Below, piece after piece: positions 14,190 through 26,519 of a DNA stretch of 64,000 nucleotides; positions within the stretch are counted from its first letter, which is position 1; every line of letters begins with the position of its first letter. The notes beneath the pieces were generated by a model. The model did not search any database and was not told the origin of the DNA. It saw nothing but the letters and a program-made list of their open reading frames with translations. Source of the DNA: Agroathelia rolfsii (taxonomy: Eukaryota > Basidiomycota > Agaricomycetes > Amylocorticiales > Amylocorticiaceae); the NCBI GenBank assembly GCA_018343915.1, contig JABRWF010000005.1, positions 3,879,001-3,943,000 on the forward strand, in the 5' to 3' direction. A program made the position numbers and the translations under genes.

Positions 14190-16000
14190 GCACTGCAGCC
14201 TCTTTCCTGAGCGTATTCCATCATATTGAATGCCTCAGCTTTCGATTTTAACATTTCTCTTCAGTCCCCTCCCCCCCCCCCCGATACGCCGTTATTCAAA
14301 AATACCCTTCAAATGAAAATTAGTCAACCACCAAACAAAATCAGTTTTAGCATTAGCACCCGAAGACGTTGTTTTCTTGATCCCCAAGTTTTGGAAAATG
14401 CATAAAGATCGGATTGCACTTTGTGATAGTGACGCCATCACTCTCTTGACGGTTCATTACAACTTGCCCGCAGGCACCTTGGCACCGCATGCGCTACAGC
14501 GTCCAGAGCTGATGCCTCTACTGACTAAGATAATGAGCTTCGACGCTATCAAGTAAGCTGACATATTCATTTTTCCCGGAGTATAATAGAAGCGCCTGAT
14601 TTCTCCTCACGGAGTTAGCGCATGCCCTCGACGCCCCGAACTTGGAGACTCTACAACCGGATGAATCGTTTGTACGCAGCCAACTATATGCCTCCCATGT
14701 GCCCTCGGTGACATAAGAAAGTTAGCCATCGTATTTGTTCGTCTCATGGTTCGTGGTAATTGATTGGTGAAGATCGCAGCGTACGCACGACCGTCTTCAT
14801 ATTGGGTGACCGCAAGGAAACGGTCCAGGGTGTTTCAGCTGGGTGCGCCTCAAGCTGTTTACGCTCAGAACCATGCTTACAGACATCACTACCAGGCTCT
14901 TTCCCCCTCTTGTCGGATCACGACCAATTGATTACATTTCAACCTACTTTAATCACGTTTTGTTAACCCTCAACCTCACTTGTCAGAAAACTCGATCGTC
15001 CCCAAGAACGCGCAAAAAACTTCCTACAGGTCGTCTGGCACGTCGGCGTTGGATATCTCGTTTTATCGATGATGTCTATCCCTGTACTCGAGATCTCAAC
15101 ATACGTAGCAGGCAAGTATAGTCTGAGTCGCACAGTTACCGGGCCCGACGGCAAGCCTATCTCTATCATCAAATTTCGTACTACACAGCGGCTGTCCATT
15201 TTACATGCGCTCGCTCAGATTCAAGTGCTCAAAGCGTATGCAAAGGAGATGACAGCCTTATCCATACGGCTGGATGTGCTGTCCTTGGTTAGACTGGGCA
15301 TTGGCACGGGATTCAAGGCTGTCATTGTGCAATTGAGTCAGAGTTGCCTATGCGCTGGCTGGAAGGTGTGGTGTGCAAGGGCTTTATCAGTATAACCAAA
15401 TTAGTGAATATCAGCCAAGTGCTAGTACCAAACTGGGTATCTCTTTGGTATTCTGATTCAGTTCTATAGCTCGAAGTACGCGGTGCTTCCATTGTAGAGG
15501 GCGATACACTGATTACTTGCATCAGTATGCACACACCCTATATCGTCTCGCAGGACTGGCTTCGGAGCTCCTCGGGCGGAGTTGAGTTGCCGTCTAGTAC
15601 GAATGACCTGAGCTTATTGTTGGCTCGTCATAAGACTGACATTATTGAAGAATGCCGCAACCTCCTCAAGTTGAATGGCTCTGATTATCGTAATCAAGAG
15701 TTTAACCGTCTTCTTCTCCATCGCCGCCTCGCTCTCGCCATCGGTCACGGCATGGTCTACAACGCAGCCGTCAAGGACAACATCGATCCAGACATGATTG
15801 CCTTGTATGAAGCGGGTGTCGTGAAACTCGATTCTTCCTTGTATTCTGAATACATTGGGATCGATCGCATTGTGCAAATGGGCATGGAAAGCCGTACTGC
15901 AACGGCGCTGCTATGCAGGATCGAGGAAGGTCGACACCTTTGCCAGAGCATCAATCACCTCTCAGGAGGGATTTGCATTATTCATTGATTTTCGACGGCG
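14190..16000 (+). pseudogene. Acyl-CoA oxidase/dehydrogenase-like pseudogene, copy 2
   Basis: Most of a fungal acyl-CoA oxidase/dehydrogenase can be followed in order. Near 14340-14545: FLIPKFWKMHKDRIALCD and TLLTVHYNLPAGTLAPHAL. Near 14640: DAPNLETLQPDE. Near 14860-14960: YAQNHAYRHHYQAL and YISTYFNHVLL. Near 15070-15250: YVAGKYSLSRTVTGPDGKP and ILHALAQIQVLKAYAKE. Near 15620-15900: LLARHKTDIIEECRNLLKL and GMVYNAAVKDNIDPDMIALY. The position matching copy 1's ATG is CTG and is followed by TGA after a few codons. Phase is lost around 14660-14760 and again near 15360, and a TGA follows LASELLGRS near 15580. A poly(C) run sits at about 14270. The family normally catalyses flavin-dependent oxidation of acyl-CoA in peroxisomes. 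A spliced functional form is unlikely but not excluded for the 3' half. Confidence 0.65.
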
Positions 16001-17624
16001 ACATGCTCCAAATATCTATAGGCGGACCTTATGATCTTGGTTCTTTCAAGCCGTAATAATGATGATGTCAGGTTGTTATTCATTGTGTGTGCCTGTACCT
16101 ATTTAATAGTCAACACACTGTTAATATAGGGAAGTGAATTTACCATATCAGCTTGATCTGTCTAACACTTGATATTTCAGCAGAAAACATTATATCAGTG
16201 TAAGCTTGGGATATAGCGGTCCTATTATAACTGGAATGGGCAAAATCAGTATCTGGAGAACGTCTAGTACATTCTGGTTACGTGCACTTTCATACTGAGA
16301 ACAACGTCATACCACGTGATATGGTTCTATAAACTAAATTTTCTGTTTGTTGGGCATGTAGCGCTCTAGTGTCTTCACCAAAGCTCGAAATAGGGCTGAA
16401 GTCAGGCACGTTCAAGATTGAACTGCGTATTATTTCTGGTCACCTAAAGTTAGAAAGTCGTTTTGATAGTTTGACATGCCAGTAATGCATACCTATTGTC
16501 ACTGCCCGTAATATACCTTCAAGTCTGGCGATATCTGTTCTTGACAAATCGTTTTATATATATATCGGAAATAAGTTGAACAAGACCAATGCAACTAATC
16601 ATTTGCAGGTCGAGAGCTTGAATGCTGCAAGTTTACAAATCGATTCAACAGTTGTCTTGTGCGTTTGCTACCGTCGGAAATTTATGGGAAACGAAGAATG
16701 CGGTCGTAGACGCATGTAACTAGTCGCTCTAGATTCAATCAAACGATGATGTGGGCGCCTTAGATACGGTACTAACGCCTGTAAATTTTTGCACTGGCAT
16801 GTACGTCTCTTTGATTGGAAAAATAAAATAAAAAAGCTGGATAGTAATTGAGCTTTGCGCTTCAAAGAGTAGTTAATAGGAACAGTTAGAACAGTAAATG
16901 TCTTGCAGGAGAAAACGGTCAACGATGAGCGTGTGTGGGAAAGAATACAACCTATTCTATTTCTGATGGAGAGCATGCACATTGAGCACAACTATCATCC
17001 GGGATGTTTCAAGGCACAGTAATACATCCGCGTCGACAAACAAACATGAATACCCGTGTATTGTCCATGGAGCACTTGCTACCGCCTTGGTTAGCTATGA
17101 GTGTCATGAGGGCATTTGTTTGAACTGGTGCAAGCATAGGCTATGCGGATAACGTGACTGGTGGATATAAATGGAAACAGGTGCATCATGTTCTCCACCA
17201 ACTCAACGAGTAATCATCGATTTCTCCACAGTGCATCCTCTACGGCGATCCAGGATGTGCTGCAAGTCTCAGAGCATGCTACGAATTCACAATGGAATAT
17301 CGCATGGCTATTCGCAATATGTTATCGAGTAAGATCAGCCGAAGGGATATGATATCTCGAACGGGATTGGTTGATTGGCTGTTCTGGCCGAAAATAGCGC
17401 TAGTATAAAAAGCAGGCGTGCAAGGCGCCCTCGACGGCTATTACTATCCTTGCCCTGCTTCCAGTTCACCTTTGCTCTGCTCTGTGCTTTCCTTGGCCAG
17501 TCCGGTACTGCTTCATAGCCATCTCGATAGCCCTTTGTGGCCCATCCTTGTCCTCGCACTTCTCTGGTCCTAGTCGATACCCTTTTATAATATTACTCTA
17601 GTACCCTTCACCCATAAACTTGAA
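16001..17624. other. Intergenic before the KRE6/SKN1 gene
   Basis: The first about 110 bp is still similar to the 3' flank of pseudogene copy 1, marking the end of the duplication. The rest holds no recognisable gene. The pyrimidine-rich stretch from about 17440 to 17600 is probably the leader of the downstream gene. Confidence 0.5.
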
Positions 17625-20236
17625 ATGGCCAGTCGGGGTAACTACTCGCCAGCACCGCTCAACACTCCTTCAAGTGCAAACTTGCTGCAGTCGGGTCAAC
17701 CGCCTATGACAGCAAGGTATGGCGGTCCAGCAGCACAGAGCAACACCTCGCTACTGAGCCCAGCGGTATGTCTCCCATCCTGGAGCTGTTATGACGGTCA
17801 CAGCTAACAAATGTTTGGATCAAAATCAAGGAAAAATCTCCGTATGGCTCTGGCGGCGCAAGAGGGTCCATGTCGGCTGCATCCCTCTCTGAAAAGGTTC
17901 ATCCACTTGCGAACTACATGTCATTCTTGTAAACTGACTGCTGCTCATCATCAGTTCTCATTATCGGCAGACCCTGTTACATGGGGTGCTGATCTCTCCC
18001 CGAACCACACCGACCCAGACGACTACTTGCACAACCCTGATCCGAGGCGGGATAGGAAGATCGACCGAGGGGGTACCTTCTTTACCGCGCGTGGTATCGT
18101 CAACTTGGGTTGTCTGTTTATTCTCGCTGCTGGTCTGTTGGCTCTATTGTAAGTTGCTCTGACTATCATCAGCGTACACGATTTATTGACTGGATGGCGT
18201 TGATAGTATGGGATTCCCTTTGGCTTCCCATTTCACAAAGAAAAAGGCGTCGACCCAAGGCGGATTCAATGTGGGCGGCACAAATGCTACGGGTCAGGTC
18301 TGTCATCCCATCTTCGCCATATCCGAAGCACCAATCATTTACCCCATTTTATGCAGATCCCAAGCATAGCCGGCAACCGAGGCCTCATCGACCCAGACAC
18401 TCCCTCGGATGCCTACACCCTCACCTCCTTCCACGACGGCTCGACCGAATTCCAACTCGTCTTCTCTGACGAGTTCAACGTCGACGGCCGCACGTTCTAC
18501 CCGGGCGACGACCCTTACTGGGAGGCGGCCGACCTGCATTACGCGTCGACGAACGATCTGGAGTGGTACGACCCCGCGGCAATCACGACCCTCAACGGCT
18601 CGCTCCGGATCACGATGGAGCAAAAGCAGACACACAATCTGAGCTATCAGAGCGGCATGATGAACACGTGGAATAAGTTTTGCTTCACGGGCGGCATGTT
18701 CTTGGCCAATGTGGTTATTCCGGGTATGAATGATATCACTGGTTTCTGGCCTGGTGCGTGATCTCTTTCTTTCGCCGATCATAATCGTGAAAATATCTAA
18801 ACGTTCTCTCTTAGCCGTCTGGACATTGGGTAACCTTGGTCGTGCTGGCTATGGTGCTACACTGGAGGGTCTGGTGCGTCAGCTAGCATGTCATACTGCA
18901 CTCCTTTCCCCGCGACTCACACATTGTATCATCTTCAGTGGCCATACACATACGACTCGTGTGACGTCGGCACGGCGCCGAACCAGACAAAAGGCGGCTT
19001 GCCACACCTCGCCACCGTCGACGGTGACCCGAGCGCGAACGGCGTACTATCCTACCTCCCCGGCCAGCGTCTCTCGCGCTGTACGTGTCCCGGCGAGTCA
19101 CATCCAGGTCCGATGCACACAGATGGGACGTTCGTCGGACGCTCCGCACCAGAAATCGATGTGTTTGAGGCGCAGGTACGTCTCGTCTTGTTCTCACCCT
19201 CTTGAGACCTTTCCGGGAATGAGAATGATCGCTCAATACGTGCGCAGATTATCAATTACGCCGGATACGTCTCGCAATCGGCCCAATGGGCGCCATTCAA
19301 CTACAAATACGAGTGGTTCAACACGACCGATAATCTGTACATCGCCAATTCGAGCGTCACGGTGTCGAACCCATACCTTGGTGGTGATTTGCAGCAGGCC
19401 AGTTCGGGCATTTCGTTTACGAGTGAGTGGATGTGTCCGGGATCTTCTCTGGTTGCAGTTGACTGATTGACGGTGTGTGTGTGTGTGTGGTTTATAGATC
19501 AGGCAGGGTACGAGTTTAACGGAATGGAGTTTTCGATCTATGGGTTCGAGTATAAACCTGGTGAGTACATAGCTGATGCCTGATTTTCGGTGATTGAGAG
19601 CTTACTTTTTCGTTCGTAAGGCTTTGATGGTGCTGTGAGTATAAACAATAACCATTTTTGAGAATGAATGGACGATACTAAAACAAACATATCCAGTACA
19701 TCAGCTGGGTCAACAACGGCAAACTCGCCTGGGGTCTCCTCCAAGGTGGCTTTACGGCAGATACAAACGTCGAGATCAGCTCACGACCTGTGCCTCAGGA
19801 GCCAATGGTGCGTCACACTCCTCGTTCTGAATTCCACTGCCCTCACTCATCCCTGCCACTCTTTTTTTTGTTATTGTAAATCCACACAGTATCTCATCAT
19901 GAACTTTGGTCTCTCATACAACTTTGAGACACTCGATCTAACCCACTTACCGTTCCCGGCGACGATGTACGTCGACTGGGTGCGCGTCTACCAGCCCAAG
20001 GACGCGATCAACGTCGGATGCGATCCTGTCGATTTCCCGACGGCGGCGTATATCAATCAGTCAGTTTACGCTTTTCTGAATCTCTATTAAAGAGGTTTCT
20101 TTGCTGATGCTTTTTTTAAATCCTACTTTTGACAAACAGGTACATTGAGGCGTACACAAACCCGAACTACACTACATGGACCGGTGACTTTGGCCAGTCA
20201 TGGCCGAAGAACAGTTTCGTCGACGGTTGTAATTAG
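17625..20236 (+). CDS. Beta-glucan synthesis-associated protein, KRE6/SKN1 family (GH16-like)
   Basis: Type II membrane protein of the secretory pathway needed for beta-1,6-glucan in the fungal wall. About 13 exons give roughly 600 residues. A Ser/Pro/Gly-rich cytosolic N-terminus (about 130 residues) leads to one membrane anchor ([19 protein letters not shown]), then a lumenal catalytic-like domain starting near [12 protein letters not shown]. The GH16-type acid triad motif EIDVFEAQ is intact, and the aromatic surroundings ([22 protein letters not shown]) match the family. Many cysteines and several N-glycosylation sequons (NTT, NSS, NYT) fit a secreted domain. A 14-nt microexon lies at 19621-19634, and one intron has a GT dinucleotide run near 19473-19490. 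The ATG is the first in frame and follows a pyrimidine-rich leader. Confidence 0.93.
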
Positions 20237-21055
20237 TCGTCTTCGGTAGCTGTATAGCATTCACCTTACCCTTCCTTAATTCCTTCTCCCCTTGCATTGG
20301 TACTACCCTAAGCTTTTTTTGCTCTTTTCATTTACCGCAAGGACGCCATACTCGTCCTGGTACCCTGTGGTGTACATTCCCTTTTCCTCTTTACCCCCCC
20401 CCCCGGAGCCTAGACCCAGACGGACAAGCACATCAAAAATTCCCTTCTTTTTTTTTCCCTTTTTTCCACTCTTCCTGCTGGACATCGATGCCGTGACTAC
20501 ATAATCTACAACAAGGCATTTACATATACATCTCTATCATTATACATACCATCCATATCCATCCATGATCTATCCCATTCATACTTTTTTCATCGTTGGT
20601 GATGATTCCGTTCAACGACGGCACGCTCGTTGATACCATTGCTATTAATGGAAGTATTGTAAAAAAAGAAAAAAAACCTTGGATTGTTTCAACCCGAGTG
20701 GATCGTATACCTTTTTTGAAATGGAATTTTTAGTCAACAATTAATGGCGAGGAAAAGAAACAGCATGTGGCTGCAGTTAGGGTATATATTTTCACCCCGG
20801 GTCACGTGGATTTGTGATGGCTACCATCGCCAGAAATAGAAAAAATTGACAGACTATGTTGCGTCGGCTGAGCTAGGCATGACCACTTATAGGAGACAAT
20901 ACCCGTATTTGAGCGAATGTAGACAAATATGGATAGAGCTTGCCCATAGATAGAAGTATCTGGCTAAGCCGATACAACACTAGCCATCATAGTGGATAGA
21001 CACCCATTGCTCGCAGTTTCCAACTACGACCGGCTTCACCATCTTCAATTTCGCA
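20237..21055. other. Intergenic between the KRE6/SKN1 gene and the NLR
   Basis: Holds the KRE6/SKN1 3' UTR, a poly(C) run of 11 at about 20394-20404, homopolymer T runs near 20445-20466, and the NLR promoter. A reverse frame at 20980-21219 lies opposite the NLR first exon and is a shadow. Confidence 0.5.
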
Positions 21056-24000
21056 ATGTCAATGTATCTGAAAGTCTCGGGTAAGCGGTAATTTAGTGCT
21101 AAAGCAGTCCTTCCACACTCAGCATCCAACGCACTATTTATTACCATGCCATAATTTCTTCTAGGAATATCTTGCACTGGCTTGCCTGCAATCGGCCGCT
21201 TCACTAAACATGTTGGCACCTTCTATCTTTTTGTCACAATTGACGACCAGGTCCAGTGGACTTCCTCTGTCAAGCAGTCCAATCCCAAATGGATGGATGA
21301 GCTTCGCTTGCAAGTGATTCTATCTAATATCTGTGAATATGAACTAGAAAGTACGATGCACAGTGACACAACGATGTTGGATGATGGGCTTCTGAGCATT
21401 CAAGTATACGTCATGCGCTCCATTGGGGAAGATGATTTGGTCGGAGAACTCAATACGCCAATCAATGTCTTGGAACTCCTCAGCAACTTGAATGAAAATG
21501 GTGAGATACATATCTGATTGTGACACGGCATCGTCTAACAAACTCTAATAAACCCACTGCAGGCCAGAAGATCCAGGAAGCACTTTACAAAAAGGATAAA
21601 AACGAGCAAATGCAACAAACAGGAGGGACCATCGAGTTTACGTTACTTCGCACAAATGCCGATGTCACTGACAGGCTCGATCCAATCAACGCAACAAACA
21701 TAGCCAATGCCATGAACATGCATAAGAAAACTGTCACATTTGCCGGAGTCTTGGTCTCCGGGGCGAATATCGGGATGAAAAAAGTGCAGGGGACGTATGA
21801 TATTTGGAAGCCGCTTTTGCAAAACATCGACACTTTTGTTAAAGTTGTAGATGGTGTTTCAGATGTAAGAATTCCAGAAAACATTGGGAGTCTCGTTATT
21901 TTAACTGTTTTGGCAAGATACACTCTTACGCTCGTATGGTGTGGTCGGTGTTATCGCTCCCCCTGAAAGTGAGTCTCACTGGCAGTAACATCATGGATAT
22001 ACTATCAATACTTAAAACGTATTTTAGGCTGTCTTGGCGCAGAACCAAAGGGACAAGAAGATAAAATATCTCTTAGAAGCCATGAACGATATTTACTCCA
22101 CTGTGTTAAAAGCTGGGCCGCTCAAACTAGTCGAAAGTCATCGGAGGACCATTCAACTGATGTGCCAGCAAACGGCAGAATGCGCATTTTTCATTAGCGA
22201 CTATTCCTCGCGCAGTTTTGGTGAGCTACTATCTCTTTAGTTGTAATATTTACTCCATTAAAATATGATGCAAGGTGGACGGATGGTGAAGTCTATGACA
22301 ACGAGATACAGTGGTAAAGTGGATGGATATTTACAAAAATTCAAGCAGCTGAAGAAAGACTTTCTTCTCGATGTTGCAATCGTTACCGAGATCACTATAT
22401 ATCAGATAACAAACAAGATAGATGAAACTCTAAAGGAAGCTCAGGATATCAGTAAGTACTCTCTTTTAGCAAGCTGCTCAAAAAGCGTCTTTTCTAAAAT
22501 ATAATTTGAATATTCAGGCCTTTTAGTGCATTTGAATGACATGCACTACGCAAAAAGTCCTTATAAACCGGATGGCTGTCTTGTCGGAACGCGTGAAAAT
22601 GTCATCCGTACCATCATGCGATGGTTTTCTCGGCCTATTGATGACGATCAGCGAGTTTTCTGGCTCTCTGGTGTCGCAGGATGTGGCAAGTCCACCGTCG
22701 CTCGCTCAGTTGCCGACCTGCTAGGTGCTCAACGGCGCTGTGTGTCTTTCTTTTTTAACGCTTCGAGGCAGGCTGACGCCGGCCTAGACCGTCTCTTTGC
22801 CACGATATCCCGGAGCATGACCGAGCTCAGTATGAGCTGGAAGGCTAGCTTGATCTATCTTTTAAAAGAGTCAATTTCCGTACGAGAATGTGCCACGATT
22901 CAGGAACAGTTCGAGAACTTCATGTTGCGGCCAGCTGAGAAGGTCGAAGTTACTGGATCCATTTTGATCGTTATTGATGCTCTGGATGAATGTGGAACAG
23001 TTCAACAGCGTATACGTCTTCTCGAGATCTTGGAAAGTCTGACTAAACTGCCACCCCAATTCCGTTTCCTTATCACCTCACGCCCCGAAGCCGATATTAT
23101 CTATGCTCTCAATCAGAAGTCCTGGGTATATCGTTACCAGCTGCATGATTCCAACGCACTGTTGACTGATCTGGACATTGGGAGATACGTTAAGAAGAGT
23201 CTGCTCGATACTCCACCGCTTGACAAGGGCAATGTTGACGCTTGGACCCGGCAAATAGTCGTGCGCTCGGAGCGGTTATTCCAGTGGGCAGCCACTGCAT
23301 GCAAGTACATCAGAGGAGATGGCGAAATCGGGGATGATCCAATAGAGAGGGTGGCCGAGGTCATGAGATTACCCGCTTTCAATGGTCTTGATGCGCTCTA
23401 CACAGCAGTTCTCGATCGACTTGCGAAATTCCAGCAAGGGGATATCACGTACCGGAGATTCCAGACGATTATGGGACGTGTCTTAGCTCTGCGTGAGCCG
23501 ATGACGGTGGATGAATTGTCTGAGCTGTGGTTCGATGAAGAGGACAAAAATCAAGTCCAAAAGATATTGGGACCGTTAGGCTCGCTCTTGAGCGGTGTCT
23601 CGCAAAGGGATGAACCTGTTCAACCAATCCATGTCTCTTTTGCCGACTTCCTGACCACTCAAGCGCGCAGCGGCAAGTACTGGATAGATCTCGAAAAGCA
23701 AGAAGAAAAGTTGACAAGTGCTCTTTTCCGGGAGATGCGCGGTTTGCTTAGGTTTAACATCTGCAACCTGACAACATCCTACCAATGTAACTCAGATATC
23801 AAAGACCTCGACTCGCGGATCACTCGGAATATTCCTATACACCTCAATTATGCTTGCCGCCACTGGGCAGACCATCTCATCCGCCTTCCTACCACTCAGA
23901 AATGGGTGGACAATGTCGACGATCTGATACGTTCTTATTTGCTTTTCTGGTTCGAAGCTCTGAGCCTCCTGGGTAGGATGGATGCAGGGCTTAATCAGAT

Positions 24001-26519
24001 CATGAAACTACAGAGCTGGCTCGATTCTTTGGTATGACTTTTTTTATTTCTTGAAAATCAACGAAATTGACAGGCAGAGCGCGCAATTAGGAAAGCATTG
24101 ATGGTCTAAAGCTTCTTGTTCAAGATGCTTACCGATTTGGAAGCGCCTTTGGTCATATCATGCAGTATAGCACACCACACCTTTACTTGTCCGCGTTGCC
24201 GTTCATACCGAGAGATTCATCGGTCTCTAAGGCAAATCTACAGCAATATCCTGGGTGTGCAAACGTCATTGATGAACACAAAGTCTCATGGCCGCAAATA
24301 TTTTTAAACATAGATGTTGGATCAAGTGTTCATGGTGTTGCGTTCTCATCCGATGGTAAACGAGTTGTCTCTGGCTCCTCCGAAAATACAGTGAGGATCT
24401 GGAATGCCGATACAGGAGAACTCGTAGCTGGCCCGTTCCAAGGTCACGCTGACTCTATCAGATCCGTTGGATTCTCACCTGATGGTAAACGAGTCGTCTC
24501 TGGCTCATACGATAAGACGGTGAGGGTCTGGGATGCTGGTACAGGTGAGCTTATAGCTGGCCCATTCCAAGGTCATACTGAGTGCGTTATATCGGTTGGG
24601 TTTTCGCCTAATGGTAAACGAGTCGTCTCTGGCTCAAGCGATAAGACAGTGAGAATTTGGGATGTAGATACAGGCGAGCTTGTAGCTGGCCTATGTCTAG
24701 GCCACACTGATGAAGCTATATCAGTTAGATTCTTATCTGATGGCAAAAGGGTCATCTCAGGCTCAAGCGACAATTCAGTGAGGATCTGGAATGCCGATAC
24801 AGGCGAACTCGTAGTCGGCCCATTTCAAGGCTACGCCTACCATGCTACATCCGTTGGGTTCTCACCTGACGGCAAACAAGTCGTCTCTGGCTCATCCGAC
24901 AACACAGTGAGGATTTGGAGTATTGATACAGGCGAGCTTGTAGCTGGCCCATTCCAAGGCCACACTGGTTGGGTTAGATCCGTTGCATTTTCGCATGACG
25001 GCAAACGAGTTGTCTCTGGCTCATACGATAAGACAGTGAGAATCTGGGACGTCAATACAGGCGAGCTTGTAGCTGGCCCATTTCAAGGCCATACCGACTC
25101 TGTCAGATCCGTTGAATTCTCGCCTAATGGCAAGCAAGTCGTTTCTGGCTCATATGATCAGACAGTGAGGATCTGGAATACCGATATAGGCGAGCTTGTA
25201 GCTGGCCCACTCCAAGGCCACACTGATTGGGTTAGATCCGTTGGATTCTTGCCTGACGGCAAGCGAGTCGTTTCTGGCTCAGACGACTGGACAGTAAGGA
25301 TCTGGGATGCCGCTACAGGCGAACTTGTAGCTGGCCCATTTCAAGGTCACACTGATTGGGTCAGATCTGTTGGAATCTCGCCTAACGGCAAACGAGTTGT
25401 CTCTGGATCGAACGATAAGACAGTGATAATCTGGGATGTCGATGCAGGCAGGCTCGTAGCTGGCCCATTCCAAGGCCACACCCGCTATATCACATCGGTT
25501 GGATTCTCCCCTAACGGCAAACAAGTTGTTTCTGGCTCAGAAGACCTTACAGTAAGAATCTGGGATGCCGATACAGGTGCACTCGTAGCCGGCCCATTCC
25601 AAGGCCACACTGGCTGGGTCAGATCCGTTGGATTCTCGCCTGACGGAAAACGAGTTGTCTCTGGCTCACACGACCAAACGGTGAGGATCTGGGATGTCAA
25701 TACAGGCAATCTTGTAGTAGGCCCTTTTCGAGGCCACACCGACTCTGTTAGATCCGTTAGATTCTCGCCTGATGGTAAACGAGTCGCCTCTGGTTCATCC
25801 GACAATTTGGTGATCATCTGGAATGCTAATACAGGCGAGCCCGTAGCTGGCCCACTTCAAGGCCACACTAACGAAGTCACATCGGTTGAATTCTCGCATG
25901 ACGGCAAACGAGTTGTCTCTGGCTCAAACGACAACACAGTAAGGATCTGGGATGTTAATACAGGCAAGCTCGTAGCCGGCCCATTTCAAGGTCACACTGA
26001 TTCGGTCAGATCAGTTGGGTTCTCGCCTGATGGTGAACAAATTGTCTCTGGCTCAAACGACAACACGGTTAGGGTCTGGAGCTCGCAAAACTCTTCTAGC
26101 ACATTGCCTAGTAAGCTTCTCACTTTCATTGCCTGTTATGACGCTGAGCTCGCACTCATTCATTCCCCGATGGTATGCTTTATACCATTCTTTGAATATT
26201 AATCTCCAAATGGTTTTTTTTTGTGGCATAGGTAGGACACACATCCTTCTGATTACCTAACCCTCAGTTTCATCTATCCTTCCTAACAATTTATTCTCCT
26301 ATTTTTGCAGTTTTGTTTGGTCCCGGATTCAAATATGAAAATGGATGGATTTTTTCTAGAGGCACCGATGAGAAGCGCCTGTTCTGGACGCCTGAGCAAT
26401 TTCGCCCTCATGTACAGGTTGCCACGCAGGTTACACTCGTAGCGAACAATCCTTTCCGCATTGATATTACCAACCTTTCTCACGGTGAAAATTGGACGGA
26501 ATGCTATCAGCCTCGATAG
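21056..26519 (+). CDS. C2-NACHT-WD40 NLR-like (STAND) protein
   Basis: Fungal NLR-like signalling ATPase, probably a cytosolic sensor in self/non-self recognition. Nine exons (21056-21080, 21165-21500, 21563-21864, 21918-21968, 22028-22220, 22275-22451, 22518-24031, 24091-26110, 26311-26519) join in phase to 1608 residues. The first exon has only 25 nt (MSMYLKVS), so a frame-only search misses the start. Residues 1-110 look like a C2 domain (YLKVSGISCTGLPAIGRF). A helical region (about 120-345) precedes the NACHT: Walker A GVAGCGKS near 400 and Walker B ILIVIDALDECG near 490. Fourteen WD40 repeats of 43 residues fill about 950-1540, enough for two seven-bladed propellers. The tail ends in WTECYQPR after GWIFSRG. 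Homologous multi-copy families in Podospora (HET-E/HNWD) trigger incompatibility; the ligand here is unknown. Confidence 0.92.
24326..26092 (+). repeat. Array of 14 near-identical 129-bp WD40 units
   Basis: All fourteen units are exactly 43 codons with no gaps. The framework is nearly invariant: SPDGKRVVSGS, TVRIWD, TGELVAGPFQGHT. Differences concentrate at a few positions: the two residues after GHT (DS, EC, DE, YH, GW, DW, RY, NE), the two before SV, the residue after SV (G, A, E, R), the residue after SGS (S, Y, D, N, E, H) and the residue before TV (N, K, Q, W, L). DNA identity between units is high, which implies recent exchange among them. Confidence 0.95.
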
